From the NCBI GenBank assembly GCA_028583415.1, contig CM053267.1, positions 40,717,834-40,781,833 on the forward strand: a stretch of 64,000 nucleotides of DNA, in the 5' to 3' direction. Under the pieces are notes generated by a model. That model saw only the letters and a list, made by a program, of their open reading frames with translations. It made no database searches and was not told where the DNA came from. Positions 25,677 through 38,401 of the stretch are shown in pieces; position 1 is the first letter of the stretch; each line of letters begins with the position of its first letter. This DNA comes from Protea cynaroides (taxonomy: Eukaryota; Streptophyta; Magnoliopsida; Proteales; Proteaceae). The translations under genes and the position numbers were made by a program.

Positions 25677-26630
25677 ATGGACAAAGGAGGAGGACTCTCC
25701 ATTGATTCTGATCCTCTACGTATTGGGTTCTTCCTTACCAAACCCCTTTCTATCAACCCCTTCCTGAAACTCAAGCAGTACTTCATGTATTCTCTAACAA
25801 CCGCTTCTCCAATATTGAATTCCCCGTCAATCTTAACCGTAGGAATGATGATCAGCTCGATCCGGTCTCATCGGATGACAAACGTGTCGCCATCGATGAG
25901 ATGGACTTCTTCTCCGATAAGAATCGCTCACAAGAGGTTAAGAAGGAGGACCTCATGGTGACGCTGTTCCTCGCTTCAATTTAGATGTAAATGTAAGCAT
26001 GAAGATTCCTATCAGCCCAATACTTCTTCTTTTTCAAATATTTTTATAAATTCGCTTCTTTTTTTTTTATATATATAGAAGTAGGATTTTTTGGAACTCC
26101 CGTTCAAAAATAAGAAGACATGTATTGAATTCACCATTTTTATGTTATAATAACAGACTGGTCTACATCTTCTCACTGCTGCAAATACCGGTAGTGACCA
26201 ATCCATGGTTGATGATGGTATATCTCCCAATGCAGAAGAGAAACGAGGCAAGAAGGAGGTAAGAAGATCGATTATTAATTTGATTTAAGATACAATTTGG
26301 AATTTGAGGATTTAGAATTTCATTTGTTTCAGCTAGCTGTTAACACTTATGCAACAACAGCATAATGAGAAGCCCGAAACCATACAAGAACATGAGGTGA
26401 GTAATCAGTTGATTTTAAGTTTTTAATTTTTAAGAAATAGTAATGAAATTGGTTGGTGGGTTGTTACTTTCAGATGTTAGATGGGAAACTGGAAGAGAAT
26501 AAACATGAGATCAGTGGAGGAGGAGGATTCATGGTGCCTATTCAGTTCATGGATTTGAGGCCAGCAGCCACGGCAGAAACAGATGAACCCTCTCCACAAA
26601 ACAATTTGAAAGTGGCGTCCAGGATTATAA
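25677..26630 (+). pseudogene. WRKY transcription factor (group IIb, WRKY6/31/42-like) pseudogene lacking zipper and WRKY domain
   Basis: Exon remnants with preserved GT-AG sites lie at 25677-25992, 26157-26258, 26333-26396 and from 26474. The first starts MDKGGGLSIDSDPL; after a frame change near 25760 it continues NNRFSNIEFPVNLN and DEMDFFSDKNR. A second frame change near 25955 restores DAVPRFNLDVN. Exon 2 gives TGLHLLTAANTGSDQSMVDD, very like WRKY6. The third piece gives only LMQQQHNEKPETIQEHE, so the leucine-zipper part before it is missing. The fourth gives GGFMVPIQFMDL. After about 26630 the sequence no longer fits, and neither WRKYGQK nor the zinc finger follows. At least two frameshifts and two lost domains make a DNA-binding product impossible. 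Confidence 0.85.
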
Positions 26631-27296
26631 ACCTCAAAAAAATAATGGTAACAGTACTGATGTCATGTCATGTGCTGACCTTTGGTGCTGCACCACCACC
26701 ACCACCACCACTCGCTCAGGACTTCTTTAAAATCTCTACAACCAGTCAAACAAAGTTCTCCGTCTTCAAATCTCTCAAGATCAACACCTTCCGTCTTCTT
26801 TTGGGTCGGTCAAGAAAATCGTCTCCCTGAGAGGGATAGTTTGACACGGAAATGGAGGGTTAGATGAGATTGATGAGTCTGCAATTTTTTGAACAAACAA
26901 AGAACTCCGGAGAAAGATGACGGATTGACATTGTCTTATTTCTCGTTTTTCTCTCCCATTACGTCCATACCTTGCTAGTTCTAGAAAAAGATTAACCAAT
27001 TTAAAAAAATATAAATTGTACTGTCTGATCTTATGACCAGAGTATCAAAGAGAGAAAATTGGATTTTTTTTTTTTAATTGTAAAAAGAATTGGTTACCAT
27101 TGTTATGTGACCCGAGAAAATTAAATGTATGACCCACGTTTTACACCTTGGAGCAATGAGTTTTTATGAGCAAATATCATGTCGGTATGTTCATTTATTT
27201 CTCAAAACAAATGCATGTATTTGTCAACATGTATGTATGTATTACATGTTTTTGTTTTTTATGATAAAAATAAACTGATATTATTTTTTGGAAAAC
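26631..27296. other. Non-coding stretch with a (CAC)n run
   Basis: A short CAC/CCA triplet run (about 26690-26712) follows the WRKY remnant. The frames that cross it look accidental. No gene recognised. Confidence 0.5.
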
Positions 27297-28687
27297 TTTC
27301 ACTCAACCCCCTTAAACTTTATTTTTAATTCACTCAACTCCAAATCTTACCCATAATTTCACTCATTCCTTTCACATGTGAAATATGTATCATACAGGTC
27401 CAGACTTAAGGGATTGATCTATCAAGTGATGAGGTGACAAGGCTAAAAATTCTATAATGCCAAAATTACTTTAACACCAAAAACTTATAACATTCAAAGA
27501 AATTTTCTCTTCTTCTCCACGCCAAGTTGTCTCACAAACTAAACTCCGATCTAATCATCGCTTCTCCGATGACAGCAAGGTATGGAAGAAAACCCCTGAT
27601 TTTGGTTTCGGATTCTGAATTGTGGTTTCCGATATCTTTCAATAAGACCATACCAGAGTACCAAAGAATTATGATCTAATCTTTTTTCAATAACCCCTGA
27701 TTGTGGTTTTGGATTTCTAATCTCTTTTCTTTAGACCCCACTAGATCTCTGGTGCTTTTTTCAAGTAGTAGGAATGGAGAATGAAAGAAGCTAAAAATCT
27801 ATTATTCCAAATTTAAGAAGTTGAGCATTCCCTGGTAAAGCTCAAAGAGGTCATCAGCGATTCCGTTCCAAAATCAAAATGGAGAATCAATTTCAGTGGA
27901 ATCCCTAATGTTAAGTCGATATCTTCACGTCACATGAAATCTTTCACGTCTATTTGTGATACTTTCCTGTCGTCTATCAACCTCTCCTGCAACGTTGACG
28001 ACTCTGTGCAGACATTTTACAGAACTTGTCCATTCATGGTTGGAACGAATGAACTTGTAAGAACTAATTTATTATAAAGATGAAAAAATGGAGAATGTTG
28101 AAGATTGTTGAATAATAAGGCATGTCAACTAGAGAATTAAAAAACTGAATAAGTTACACTTCCCCGCAACCATTTTGAACAGATTTCAAAGCAATCACTT
28201 ATGCGGTTTCACTTTCTCGGTTTTACATCTCTCCGGCAAATCTGGTTTCTTTCTCGTCTTTGCATCTCTCAAGCGAATCTGGTTTCACTTTCTTTTGCGC
28301 AATTAAGGTAAAGAGTGTTATTCCTTTGTTGGGTTCTCATTTCCAAACACCATCACGAGCATCTCAAAAGCTTTTTATCAGTGAGAAAAACCTCTCTATC
28401 TTCTCATCCTCTCCTTCTTCATTTTCTTCTTCCATTTTGGTATCATCTATCTGGCCTTTCTATCTTTCCATATTTCTGGCCAGAGAGTTTGCTTAAAAAT
28501 TATATAATGCCAAAATTGTTCTTTTTATTTATTTTTTTTAAAGAGAAATATATGCTTTTTACAATGAGGATAAAATAGATTTTTCAATTTTTTTCATTAA
28601 GTATTTAACTGCATTAAGTGTAGGTGAAATTATGGGCAAAGTTTAGGGTTGGGTGATTTAAAAATAAAGTTTAGGGGGTGGGTGAAA
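27297..28687. mobile_element. Element with ~67-bp terminal inverted repeats (MULE-like candidate)
   Basis: The left end (27297-27364) reads tttcactcaacccccttaaa, then ctttatttttaattcactca, then cccataatttcac. The right end (28622-28687), read on the minus strand, gives tttcacccaccccctaaact, ttatttttaaatcaccca and gcccataatttcac. Long inverted repeats and a roughly 1.3-kb non-coding interior suit a non-autonomous Mutator-like element. The interior around 27830-28060 (gtcgatatcttcacgtcaca, caacgttgacgactctgtgc) has a more coding-like texture and could be captured gene DNA. The T-rich flanks do not show a clear 9-bp target duplication. Confidence 0.65.
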
Positions 28688-30179
28688 TTTTTTTATTTTT
28701 TTATTTTTTTCAAATTCAATAACTGTTTGTAGACACCAAATTTTACCACCTTATTAGCAAAAATTACAAAAATAAAGTTGTATACTGTGTGATCATTCAA
28801 TCATGTTGAACCAGCCGTCAAGTGCATGGAATTGTGTAAGGGATCGATTCATTTGATCTCGATCGAGATTGATAGGATTGAAACCAACCTGAGATCACTC
28901 CTGTCTTTCATGAATTTACATTGCCATATTAGGATCAGCCCTTGCAACCCTCTTCAAACTCAATTACTGCACGGGAGGATCATATCTCAAAACTTGGAGA
29001 AGATTAAACATATGACCCACTCTCGTCTTCCACTTCTTCCCTTATACTTTCAGCCATTAAATTGTCCACCCTTTCTGGATTACTTGAACTTTTTTTTTTC
29101 AGGGTCTTCTTTTGCGACATGTGCTAGCTCCCTTGGCTGGTAGATGAAAGGTATGACTATGACGTACCATATGTTAGAAAGTTCAATGTCCAGTCAAATA
29201 TAGAACCACTGCTTATTCAGCTGGGACGGGCTGAATGGGGGAAGCAAAAAATTATGGATGACTAACACAAGCAGGTCTAAAATGAGTGTTCATGTTATAG
29301 ATGGACTGCCATCAAAAGTTGTTGGGTTCGACCGAAGCGCGCTCGTATTATTTCTCCATGCGCATTCAATGAAATTCTTCGTTAAGCATTTCAATCCATT
29401 TTTGTTGGATATTTTAATTGTGAATCTGTATGAATTATTGTCTTTTACATTTAGAATTTTAGAATTTTGGGCAGTTAATCTTAATCATAAGGGCTATGTT
29501 TGGGTGTCAAAGAAAAAAATATATAAAGAATATAAATTTAACTCCTTATGGTTGTAAGTGAAATCAAAAGAAAAGAAAATGAAGTTTTTTAAATTTAAAA
29601 TAGAAATTTTTGTAATCATTATCCAACATAATTGTATAAATTACTTAAATTTCTCATAATATTTAATAATATTACTTTTTAGATGTAATTTTTATTCTAC
29701 TTTTCAAATGCAAAGGATTTGAATATAAAATAAAACAAATAATTAATAATCAAATGAAGAGGATTTGGAATTCGTTGGTTATAAAAATCTACTTTAAGTT
29801 TGAAATTTTCAGTTCCCTTCCTTTTAATTTCCCCTTGCAACCAATCAACAAGCAAACTATAATAGCAACCATAAGTAGAAGTCCAGCTTATCTGGAGTTC
29901 CTCAATCAGGTAGGCCATAATCTAATAAGAACCCTATTTTAGGGTCAAATTCCTCTTAGCTTAATTCTACCACTAGAACAGTGGCAGTTTTGTTTCCCAG
30001 GAGATATTTCATACTCAGGTCATTTTTAGCTAATATTCAAGTGAAATACCTCGGTTAAAATAAAAAATAAAATAAAAATAAAAACATAAATTTACTTTAC
30101 AGATGAATACGCCATAGAATATAAGGCTTGATTGAATTCAGAGAAAAATCATGATTATTACAACAATTCCAGACGGTGA
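28688..30179. other. Intergenic stretch; right part probably 3' UTR of the SWAP gene
   Basis: No coding region I can support. The part just before 30180 should be the 3' UTR of the minus-strand SWAP gene. Confidence 0.5.
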
Positions 30180-32429
30180 TCACATGGTTGCCAACAACAT
30201 GGCCCGAACTTTTGCTCTCAGTTCATCAGATACTTCGGTAGTGTCAGGTGGTGGAGTGCCAGCAGCCAAGGCGTTTGATTCCTCTTGAGGATCTTTTGAT
30301 GAACCTAAACTAGCCACCCTATTACTCCTGTCATCAACCCTCAAGGTTTTTGTTTGAGCCAGGACTTCTGTAATGTCATTCTCATGTTCCACTTTTCTTT
30401 TGGAGTGATTTCTATGCTTCTCAGACCTGTGTCGATGCTTATGCTCATCTTCAGATGAGCTATGGCTATGATACCTGTGCTGACGCCGAGATTCCTTGTA
30501 ATCCAGAGAAGAATGTCTTTTTCTGTGCTTGTGCTCATCTTTGCAGTGGGATGAAGAATGACGGGAACGATGCTTCTTATGGTGGTGCTTATGATCCCTT
30601 CTGTCACTGTCGTCGTCCATGTCTACTTCAAACCTTATGGACCTTGAACGGTGCTTCTTCCTCGACTTTCTTTCATTGTAATCATCATCAGAATCATGCG
30701 TTTCAGACTTTGATCTATCTGAGGTATTGGCATCTACTGGTACTGAGCTACCTTCTCGTTCTCTGCCCAGAAGATCCACTTCCCCACTTGAAAGATTTGA
30801 CACGTTAGGTGCCAGTGTGGCATCATTCAGTACCGAAGCCTTACAACCAGAATCCAGCAACCCAGAGTGCACTGAATCTGGGGGTTCAGCAGATAAACGT
30901 GGCAGCAGATTATTTGCGGGAGGTGCTATGCCACCCTTTACCATGGCTGCGAACATCTTTGCCCTCTTCAACCTCTCCGCCTTCTGCTTCTGCTCCTTTG
31001 TCAAGCTTGCTTCAGAAGAGTCAGCTTCACAGGCAGCTGCAAGGGCAGCCGTCTTTGCAATAGCCTTAGCCACAGATACCCCACTGGCTCTGCTACCCAC
31101 CTTTTCTGAGTGGCCAGCAGATCTAGACAACTCAATGGGCATGGAAACACTCGGCTCCCCATTTGGAATAGGTTTCTGCATAGAGCTCCAACCTCGAGAT
31201 GAGGAAAGACTGCCAAAGCTTGAGGTTGGCCCACCATCACCACTTAGGCCGAGACTTGAATCACCCATGGATGGCTTGGGGAGAATATCTTTGGGATTCC
31301 TCAGGCCTCTTGTTGCTGCCTGAAGAATAGCTGCAACAGTATCCACACTCACTCCACACTGCTGTTGAATAGGTTTGGGTGGCGGATCCTGTGCATCCTT
31401 TTTTGATCCACCAATTACCATTTTAAACTTTTCTTTCCTCTCAGAATCAAAAGGTATATCAGAAGCTGAATAACCTTTGGATAGCACACCATTGTCGTCT
31501 TTGGATAGACCACCTTTCTTACCTGCCACATTTCCCATTGTATCATGGTCTTGAGCAGTAAAACACTTCCCCGGAAACTTAGACTGTAAAGGAAATGGAA
31601 AATGCATCAGCAACACATCCAGCAACCCAGATTAGCATTCATTTTTATGTAATAGCCCAAGGATCAATGATATCTCCAGATAATTACATCCACCAGAGCG
31701 AACAAAGTTTCCCAAAACAAAGAGGGAGAAAGAGGGGGGAGGGGGAGGAAGTGTCTCCCAAGGATCACACAAAAGCAAATGAGACACTAACTACTGCATG
31801 GTGGTCCAGAAAGCATCTAACTTATAAAGCACTTGCTCATAAACCTGATACAACTAAAGATGCTTGAGTTAAGAGAAATGTTAAGATGAAACAAGATTTC
31901 TTTCACGCCCAGTGTTGGTTTCCAAATGAGCAGCCCTATATTTCGCCACATAGAAGAGTGATGGGGAAATTCTGACCGTTAGATGGCTGGGGCCTGATGT
32001 GGATTGGTTACGTGTTAAATTTCAAACCGAAATTCATATACCCTCTCATATGCAGGCACGCCCTGTGTGTATGCCCATGCACTCCTTTGAAAGTCCAAGA
32101 TTTTTCAATTTCTGATTTTGACACCTGGCAAACTCAGATCGCTCTCAAATTTGATATGTGAGCAGGGGGCCATGGGGGCTCCACCAGTTCGCAAATTTTC
32201 AATGCCATCTGAACTGCCATATGGCAGTTAGAAAGGGTGTGTGGCATGGTGATTCCCTGCTCTCGATTTAGATAACTCTAAATCTTCTCCCAATGGTTTT
32301 TTTATTTTTGAAAGAATCAATGAATGCCATGCACACTTGCCAACGTAAAGGTTCAAAGAAAAGGTTACCCATCTATCAGGTCTTCACCTCACAAGCACAT
32401 GATTTTTCAGCAACGAAATATTTTTTTTT

Positions 32430-32475
<46 letters not shown>

Positions 32476-35400
32476 GAAAAGGCATGAAAATCTAGAGAAC
32501 TAACAATACAATCAAATACAGGAAAGTTTGTTTTAACACTAGAATATTAACCAACAGAATTTCAACAATCATATAGGATATAACATTGTCAAATCATGTA
32601 TACAAAATCCTGTCCCCAACACAGACTCTCACCCGCACCCCACCTGGGTGGATGTGTGGGTGTGGGGGGGGGGCGGAGAGAGAGAGAGGGGTGGAACGAA
32701 CAACTACAACTAAATTCATCAAGCTGTCACCCAAGGCACTCAAAAGAGAATGAGACCCTAATGCCTGCATTGAGGTCCAGAAAGCACCCATCTTATAAAA
32801 CACCTACTCATTTATCAAAGAAAACCTATAGGGCTTAAAGACTGACTGGACAGGAATATTATGATAACTCTAAACTTCTCCCAAAGATATCTTAATTTTT
32901 TATAAAAGAATCCATAAATGCCCTTGCATGTTCACCCAGTCAAGGCATAAAACAAGGGATTTAACATGCCCAAGTCTGTGTCTTACACCTCAAAAGTGCA
33001 AGATTCTAACTGAACAGGATAAATTCTCCCCCCCCCCCCCAAAAAAAAAAAAAAAAAAAAAAAAAAAAGTGGCCGATACTACTGGAAGGATTCCTCTTTG
33101 GCTGATAGGTACTGTAACTGGTATTCCTGTGATCGGTTTAATAGGTATTTTCTTTTATGGTTCAAGTCCAGGATGGCCCAGCTGCACCAGGGAAAAGAAT
33201 AGAAGAAGCATCTGACTCCTTCAAAGTGTGGGAAATCATGAAAACTTTTTTTTTTTTTTTTGGTTGAATGATGATAACCTATAGAAGCCCTTAATCTTCA
33301 TCTTTTGCTTACCATCTTTTTCTTTTTTTAGTTTATTCAAACCATAAACATCCATAGATAACAAAGATATGGGGGATAACCGATGAAAAAAATACACCCC
33401 ATGCCTCGTGCACTGGGATGTCCTTTTTTATGTTTCAACCAGGATGATATGTTTCATAGCCAAATTGACTCTCATCTAACTCTTCATTTACCACTTAAAA
33501 GAAGCCCCAGGAGCTAGCAATCTGTCAAGTTGACTGAATTTTTTTGATGACAATTATCCACCAGGAGGGAGAAAAGGATAGGATAATGTTTTAGCAAGAA
33601 GAACTGAGTGAAAAACAGATATACAAATGAAAAGAATATTGGGACTAAATGAACAAAAATCGAGGCTACAACTTCCTCACTCAAACAAGAATCTAACTAT
33701 TTTGACAAAGATTTGGACGAGGAAAAAAATAATTTTTTTGGTCAGAATGATGTATAGTTAATAAGATATAAAAGTAAAACAGAGAAAGAAAGATCACTTA
33801 TTTTTTATTTTTTTATTTTTTTATTTTTTTTTGGGGGGGGGGGGAACACCTTCAATGTCAGCTGTTTGATTTATCAAACTAAGCATTGTTTCTTAGTTAT
33901 GAGCAGAATCAGCAGAAAGAATATAAAAAACTTAAGTTGAATATATGGAAAAACCACATGATTCTGTCAAATCGAGTCTGCATTCAACTGCCTTTTCTCT
34001 TTATTAATTAAATTCAGCAGAATTTTGCGCAAGGGTGTTGTTTGCAACATTAGAATTAATTTATACAAAAATAGTTAAAAGAAAGGCAGTACCAAATTAG
34101 GGGTGAAAATTGATAGCCAAGGATATGAACCCAATCCAAGTACATGTCTATTCAGATATCAGATGCAAATCCCCAATTTGGATATATCTGCTTCGAAATT
34201 ACAATTTCAAATTACGTGAATTATAATTGATAAGTGAAACCATATTTCATACTTATGCAGATGAAAAATATTTGTAACTTTTGAGTTAATTCATATAAAA
34301 TACATTTACTGTACTACAAAAACATACAATAAAAATATTGGATATCAGACACTGGTTCAAATTTGAATATCAGATACACCATTTGGATTCAGACATTGGA
34401 GTAACCAAGCAACTGATTAGAACTTGATCTGATCAACTTTCAGGGCCAACCCCTCAATCTAAGGAAAAGGGAAGAAGCAAAGGAACAAATGTTTAGGCCT
34501 TGCATCCATTTCATAATGGGCAGAAGCATTCAAAAAAAAGGAACAAATTTAAAGGGCTCAAAGAATCAATAAACTGCAGTATGGCAGCTTAGAAAATTAC
34601 CTAATTAATAGCATAAATTCTTCTCTGTTTTATAATAATAATGACAGATAAGCAAGGGAACAATAAGATGAATAAGTCCACTAAATTTAATAATAAAAAA
34701 TTTATGCAAACATATCTTCCCCAAGTAAGAAGAGTTTGAGCATTAAGTAATCAGTCTTCGGATTTTAATGATCAACCCAACCACCCAAACCAGTTAACAT
34801 ACTGGAACACAGAAATGTTGATAACTAGATATTGTTCGCCTACAATGACTAAGATATTCATGATGAAGTTTTCCGAGAAGCGCACCTCCTGAGCTTTTTG
34901 AAGAACATTCAGATAATAAGGATGATATTGATTGGAGGGTAAAAGGAACGGAAATCTCCCATTTTTGCTATCTTGCTCTATGAGTATTGCTTCAAATTCT
35001 TTCCCATTTTTCAGAATAAACTCCACTATTTTATCAACCATCCTTTTTAAATGTGATGGAGGCTCCAAAATCAAAGGTTCGACCTTAGAGGTGCTTGGCA
35101 AAGTAGACACATGTGGCTTCTCCACAGAAACACCAGAGGAACCCCGGGCATCACCTTCTCTTTTCCTGCTATGTGTAACATCAGAATTATCTGCAGTCAC
35201 AGATCGATTTCTTTTTGACAAGAGAGACTTTTCTTTAGCAGCATGAAACGGGGGCTTGGGAGCCTCCCCAACTTTTTCTGATAAACCAACAGAAGATTCT
35301 GCACATTCTGATCCATGAGCAATTATTGTATTTTCAATGTCTAAGGATTCACCGGGCTCCTCTCTAGATTCCAAAACAAACTGGAGTGCACCATCCTCAT

Positions 35401-38141
35401 CATCTCCAGACCCATATACAGAACCAAGCAAGGATAATGCCCCACCAGCAACATCACTCATCGAATTATTCGCACTATTTTCTTTCTTTTCATCTACAGG
35501 TTTAGCATCCACACTAGAATTTAGAAGGTCCACATGATCAACTAGGAACCTGAAGTATGCATGAAGATGATGGTCGGGCATTAGAAAACCAAAAGTTGGA
35601 TTGTCCCCCTGTTTAACCCTCAAGACAATTTCTGATTGACCCCCATGTTTGCTGACAAATATTGCAGTTCTTGCAATGATCTGATGCACTTTCTCCGAAG
35701 GAGGCTGCCGCAAAAAAATTAAAAAAAAAATCCACTTAGTGAAGGGACTATATAAAAATAAAAAATAATTAATCTTACTAAATAATTAAAGTTAGACTCA
35801 GACAAATGGAATCTCACACATATTCTGATAACTATAAAGATCAAACAGAACTTTATAATGAATTTCAGCACATTGCTCAATGTGGTGCCAAAGATATTTC
35901 CCTCAGAAAATAACAGAATCTATCATCCTAATCCCACCTGCACGGTCCCTTGGTCATGAAACATCAAAAGGAAACAAGGAGCCTATGAGTGGCAACCTTA
36001 GATCGGAAGAACTCCTTCCCTGCTCCGAGTATCTGAAACTTAGACATGGTAAGCCTTAGAATAATATTTGCACTTCAGACAATTATCACTGGCCAGATTG
36101 GATAAGAATCAATTATATATGAACAACAACATCATCCAGATTTCCATGAAGTAGTAAAAAAATAGTGATAAAAAAAGAGAACAATATGCAAATAAGTACT
36201 CACTAGGTTTTGAAGCAGACTTTCAGGCACTGAGAAAGGTGGAAGAAAACTGGAATCTCCCAACCCAGCATCAGAATTTTTTTTATCAGTAGAAGGGTTT
36301 CCATAAGAAAAGGCAACGGTATGATAACCACCACCAACTGCTGGTTCTGCTCCATTATCTGATTCTGGATATTGAAAGAGAAACAATCTTAAATTAAATT
36401 TATAGACATAGCATCGAATAGTAGAGACGTGGCAGGGCATTTAATAACCAATTCACTGCAGAACAACGGAAATGGAAAAGGGTGGAATCAGGTGAAACGA
36501 TTCTTACTTGTCTGAGAACAGATGAAAATGTTGCAAAATAGACATCCTTCCTGCAAATTTGGAGATATATTGCAAATAATGTATTACACCAATTAAGATT
36601 AGATAGATTCCTATTGACGCAGTGGCATTAGAATGGCTGGTGCATGAGCTTTTCTCATTCCCCTCTCCCCATTTCATCAAATTACCTATTCTGTCTCTTG
36701 TTTTCTCTCCTGCAATCTCTCTTCTTCTTCCTTATATCTCTCCCTTCAAACTTTTCTCCTCGTTTTATTTCTTCTTCTTTCTTCCGTATGGATTACTCTG
36801 CCAAACCAGCAGAAACTTTTCTTCTTTGACAAATAACCTCTGCTGTTAACAGCACTGCAACTACTAAATTTGAACATTGCTCTCTGCTTATATAATCTGA
36901 TACAGGTTAGTATTCTGATCTGTGTTATCTGCTAATTATCCTTTAATCATGCATTCTGTTACAAACCAATATATCAGATCTGTGTTCTCTGGTGGTAATT
37001 TTCAGTGACTTTTCTGATTGCTGGGGATGGAGAGACTTATGGGTGGGGGAGAAAGATCATTTTAACACAAAATATCATGATTGGAAGGCCATGAACTCAA
37101 GGACATCTGATACCGATTATTATAAAAATAAAAATAAAAAAGAAAATTTTCATTCTTCCTTTCTTCTATTCTCCTTGATGGGAACTATATTTGGTTTGTA
37201 TCAGTGAATGCGCTGGAGTATTAGAAAAGAATGCCACAGGGTTTTACTTAACCAACTGTGGGTCCAAATTTTACTGTGAGAAAAACAGCCACAACAAATC
37301 AATGCCCAAAATTGAGTTTTAACTTTTAAGATTAAATGTCCTTGTTTATTCATCAGATGAACTTTAGTCTTTATACTTGTGAACAGATGCTCTCCATCAT
37401 AGTTCTAGTAATACCATTCTAACCACCGTTAGAAATTAGAAAACACAAGAAAGGAAGGATAAGTTCAGAAATTCAACCGATGGCCTATGGGGTTAAGTCA
37501 AGCTGAGAAGAGCTACGTAAATTAAGCATAATCACATTTCATCTTTATTGATCTTTCAGTTTTCCTTTATGGTTGATAATATATGGAAACCATAGATAGA
37601 GTTGAACGGCGGGAAAAAAAAAAATCGAGCCAACCCCATTCACTTCGGAAAACGGTTAGTTGAGTTGAGTATTGATAGTAACCATAAATCTTCCTTCAAG
37701 TATCACAAATTCTCTCTCTCTCTCTCCGCACACAGCCACCAAGACCCAAAAAAAAAAAAAAAAAAAATCAGTACAGCCAATACACCAAGTGAAATATCGC
37801 TATACGCCAGCTACTTCGGAATGCAAAGAATGAGAAGAAAAGAGAAACCATGAAAAATAAACGAGAGCATAAATAAGTGACAAACCTAGAAGGCACGATG
37901 AATTGTGGTCATCAGAAGGTGGAGGTAGGTCGAGGTATCTCTCCTGATCGAGTTCGGTTTCCGATGGTTGGTGGCGCCGCCTCTTGAGGGGAGGAGGAGG
38001 GTGTTGAAGGAGGTGGCGAACGTCGTATCGATCGATGAGAAGTGAGTTCCATTCAACAAGGGCGTCCCTCGAGTTAACGAAAGCAGCGGTGGGGTCATCG
38101 TCGAATAGAAGAGCATGGCGTCCACAAACCTCCAGATCCAT
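30180..38141 (-). CDS. SFSWAP: SWAP/SURP-domain RS-rich splicing regulator (suppressor-of-white-apricot homologue)
   Basis: Four exons on the minus strand: 38141-37886, 36364-36204, 35704-34886 and 31583-30180. Introns are GT-AG and phases join to 879 residues without a stop. Residues 8-130 form the DRY_EERY region (LLFDDDPTAAFVNSRDALVE, then DRYDVRHLL and ERYLDLPPP). SURP domain 1 (about 140-195) has SEKVHQIIARTAIFVSKHGG and NPTFGFLMPDHHLHAYFRFL. SURP domain 2 (about 353-410) has PPSHLKRMVDKIVEFILKNG and FPFLLPSNQYHPYYLNVL. The last exon has an ERLKRAKMFAAMVKGG block and an H/R/S-rich region at about 716-823, and ends VSDELRAKVRAMLLATM. Homologues act in the nucleus in alternative pre-mRNA splicing; SURP domains bind SF1/SF3A-type partners. 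The second Met of the first frame was chosen because MDLEV begins the conserved block. Intron 3 (3.3 kb) contains organelle and repeat insertions. The paralogue at 1-3590 is a pseudogene. Confidence 0.93.
31650..33000. repeat. Internal duplication within SWAP intron 3
   Basis: The block around 31760-31870 (aatgagacactaact, ggtccagaaagcatct) recurs around 32740-32840 (aatgagaccctaatg, ggtccagaaagcaccc). The block at 32270-32410 (gataactctaaatcttctcc) recurs at 32862-33005 (gataactctaaacttctccc). The first copy has an extra roughly 350 bases (about 31910-32265) between the two blocks, which looks like a later insertion. Confidence 0.7.
32421..32474. repeat. T-run, (GT)n and (GA)n compound microsatellite
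   Basis: Ten T, then about 11 GT and about 11 GA units, inside SWAP intron 3. Confidence 0.97.
33069..33165 (+). pseudogene. psbJ: Plastid psbJ fragment inserted in SWAP intron 3
   Basis: The frame reads VADTTGRIPLWLIGTVTG, then IPVIGLIGIFFYGS, which is the small photosystem II protein PsbJ (about 40 residues in plastids). The start codon is GTG instead of ATG. The match ends after the FFYGS stretch, where SSPGWPS replaces the normal C-terminus. An A-run preceded by C's (33030-33068) borders it on the left. It lies antisense to the host gene, inside an intron, and without a plastid promoter, so expression is not expected. Confidence 0.92.
33402..33430 (+). mobile_element. Au-SINE 3' tail remnant
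   Basis: gcctcgtgcactgggatgtc followed by a T-run matches the conserved 3' end of Au-type plant SINEs as I remember it (cctcgtgcactggg plus short T tail). Only the tail is recognisable. Confidence 0.5.
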
Positions 38142-38325
38142 CTTATTCTCTGTCTCTCTCACAAAACCCTAGAAATTTTATTCCAACAAGAAGAAAATAC
38201 GGAATTTAAAAGAACTCGCTTACATATGGAATTTGAAAGTAAAGAATGTCCTTTTAAAGCTCGGATTGTCCTCCCCACTAACTGCTGTTTCTTTTCCCGA
38301 ATACCCTTTCTCTAACAAAGACGTA
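34516..38325. repeat. Duplicated segment, copy B (partner 1-3770)
   Basis: Direct-orientation partner of copy A, covering SWAP exons 1-3, introns 1-2 and the 5' flank. It is the copy with intact exons and splice sites. Confidence 0.95.
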
Positions 38326-38401
38326 ATAAGGTTAACTTGAGACCCACAGGTGTGCAATGCGTGCACAAGATTGCCAACCTTCTAAATTCTAACGGGGGTT
38401 A

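Noticed and set aside
30455..31323. Long open frames on the plus strand opposite the SWAP last exon
   Set aside because: They run antisense to the RS-rich coding exon, whose biased codons keep the opposite strand open. No independent support.
34098..34420. taggggtgaaaattg start and several atatcagat-type words suggesting another hAT element
   Set aside because: No right end and no 8-bp duplication matching taccaaat could be found.
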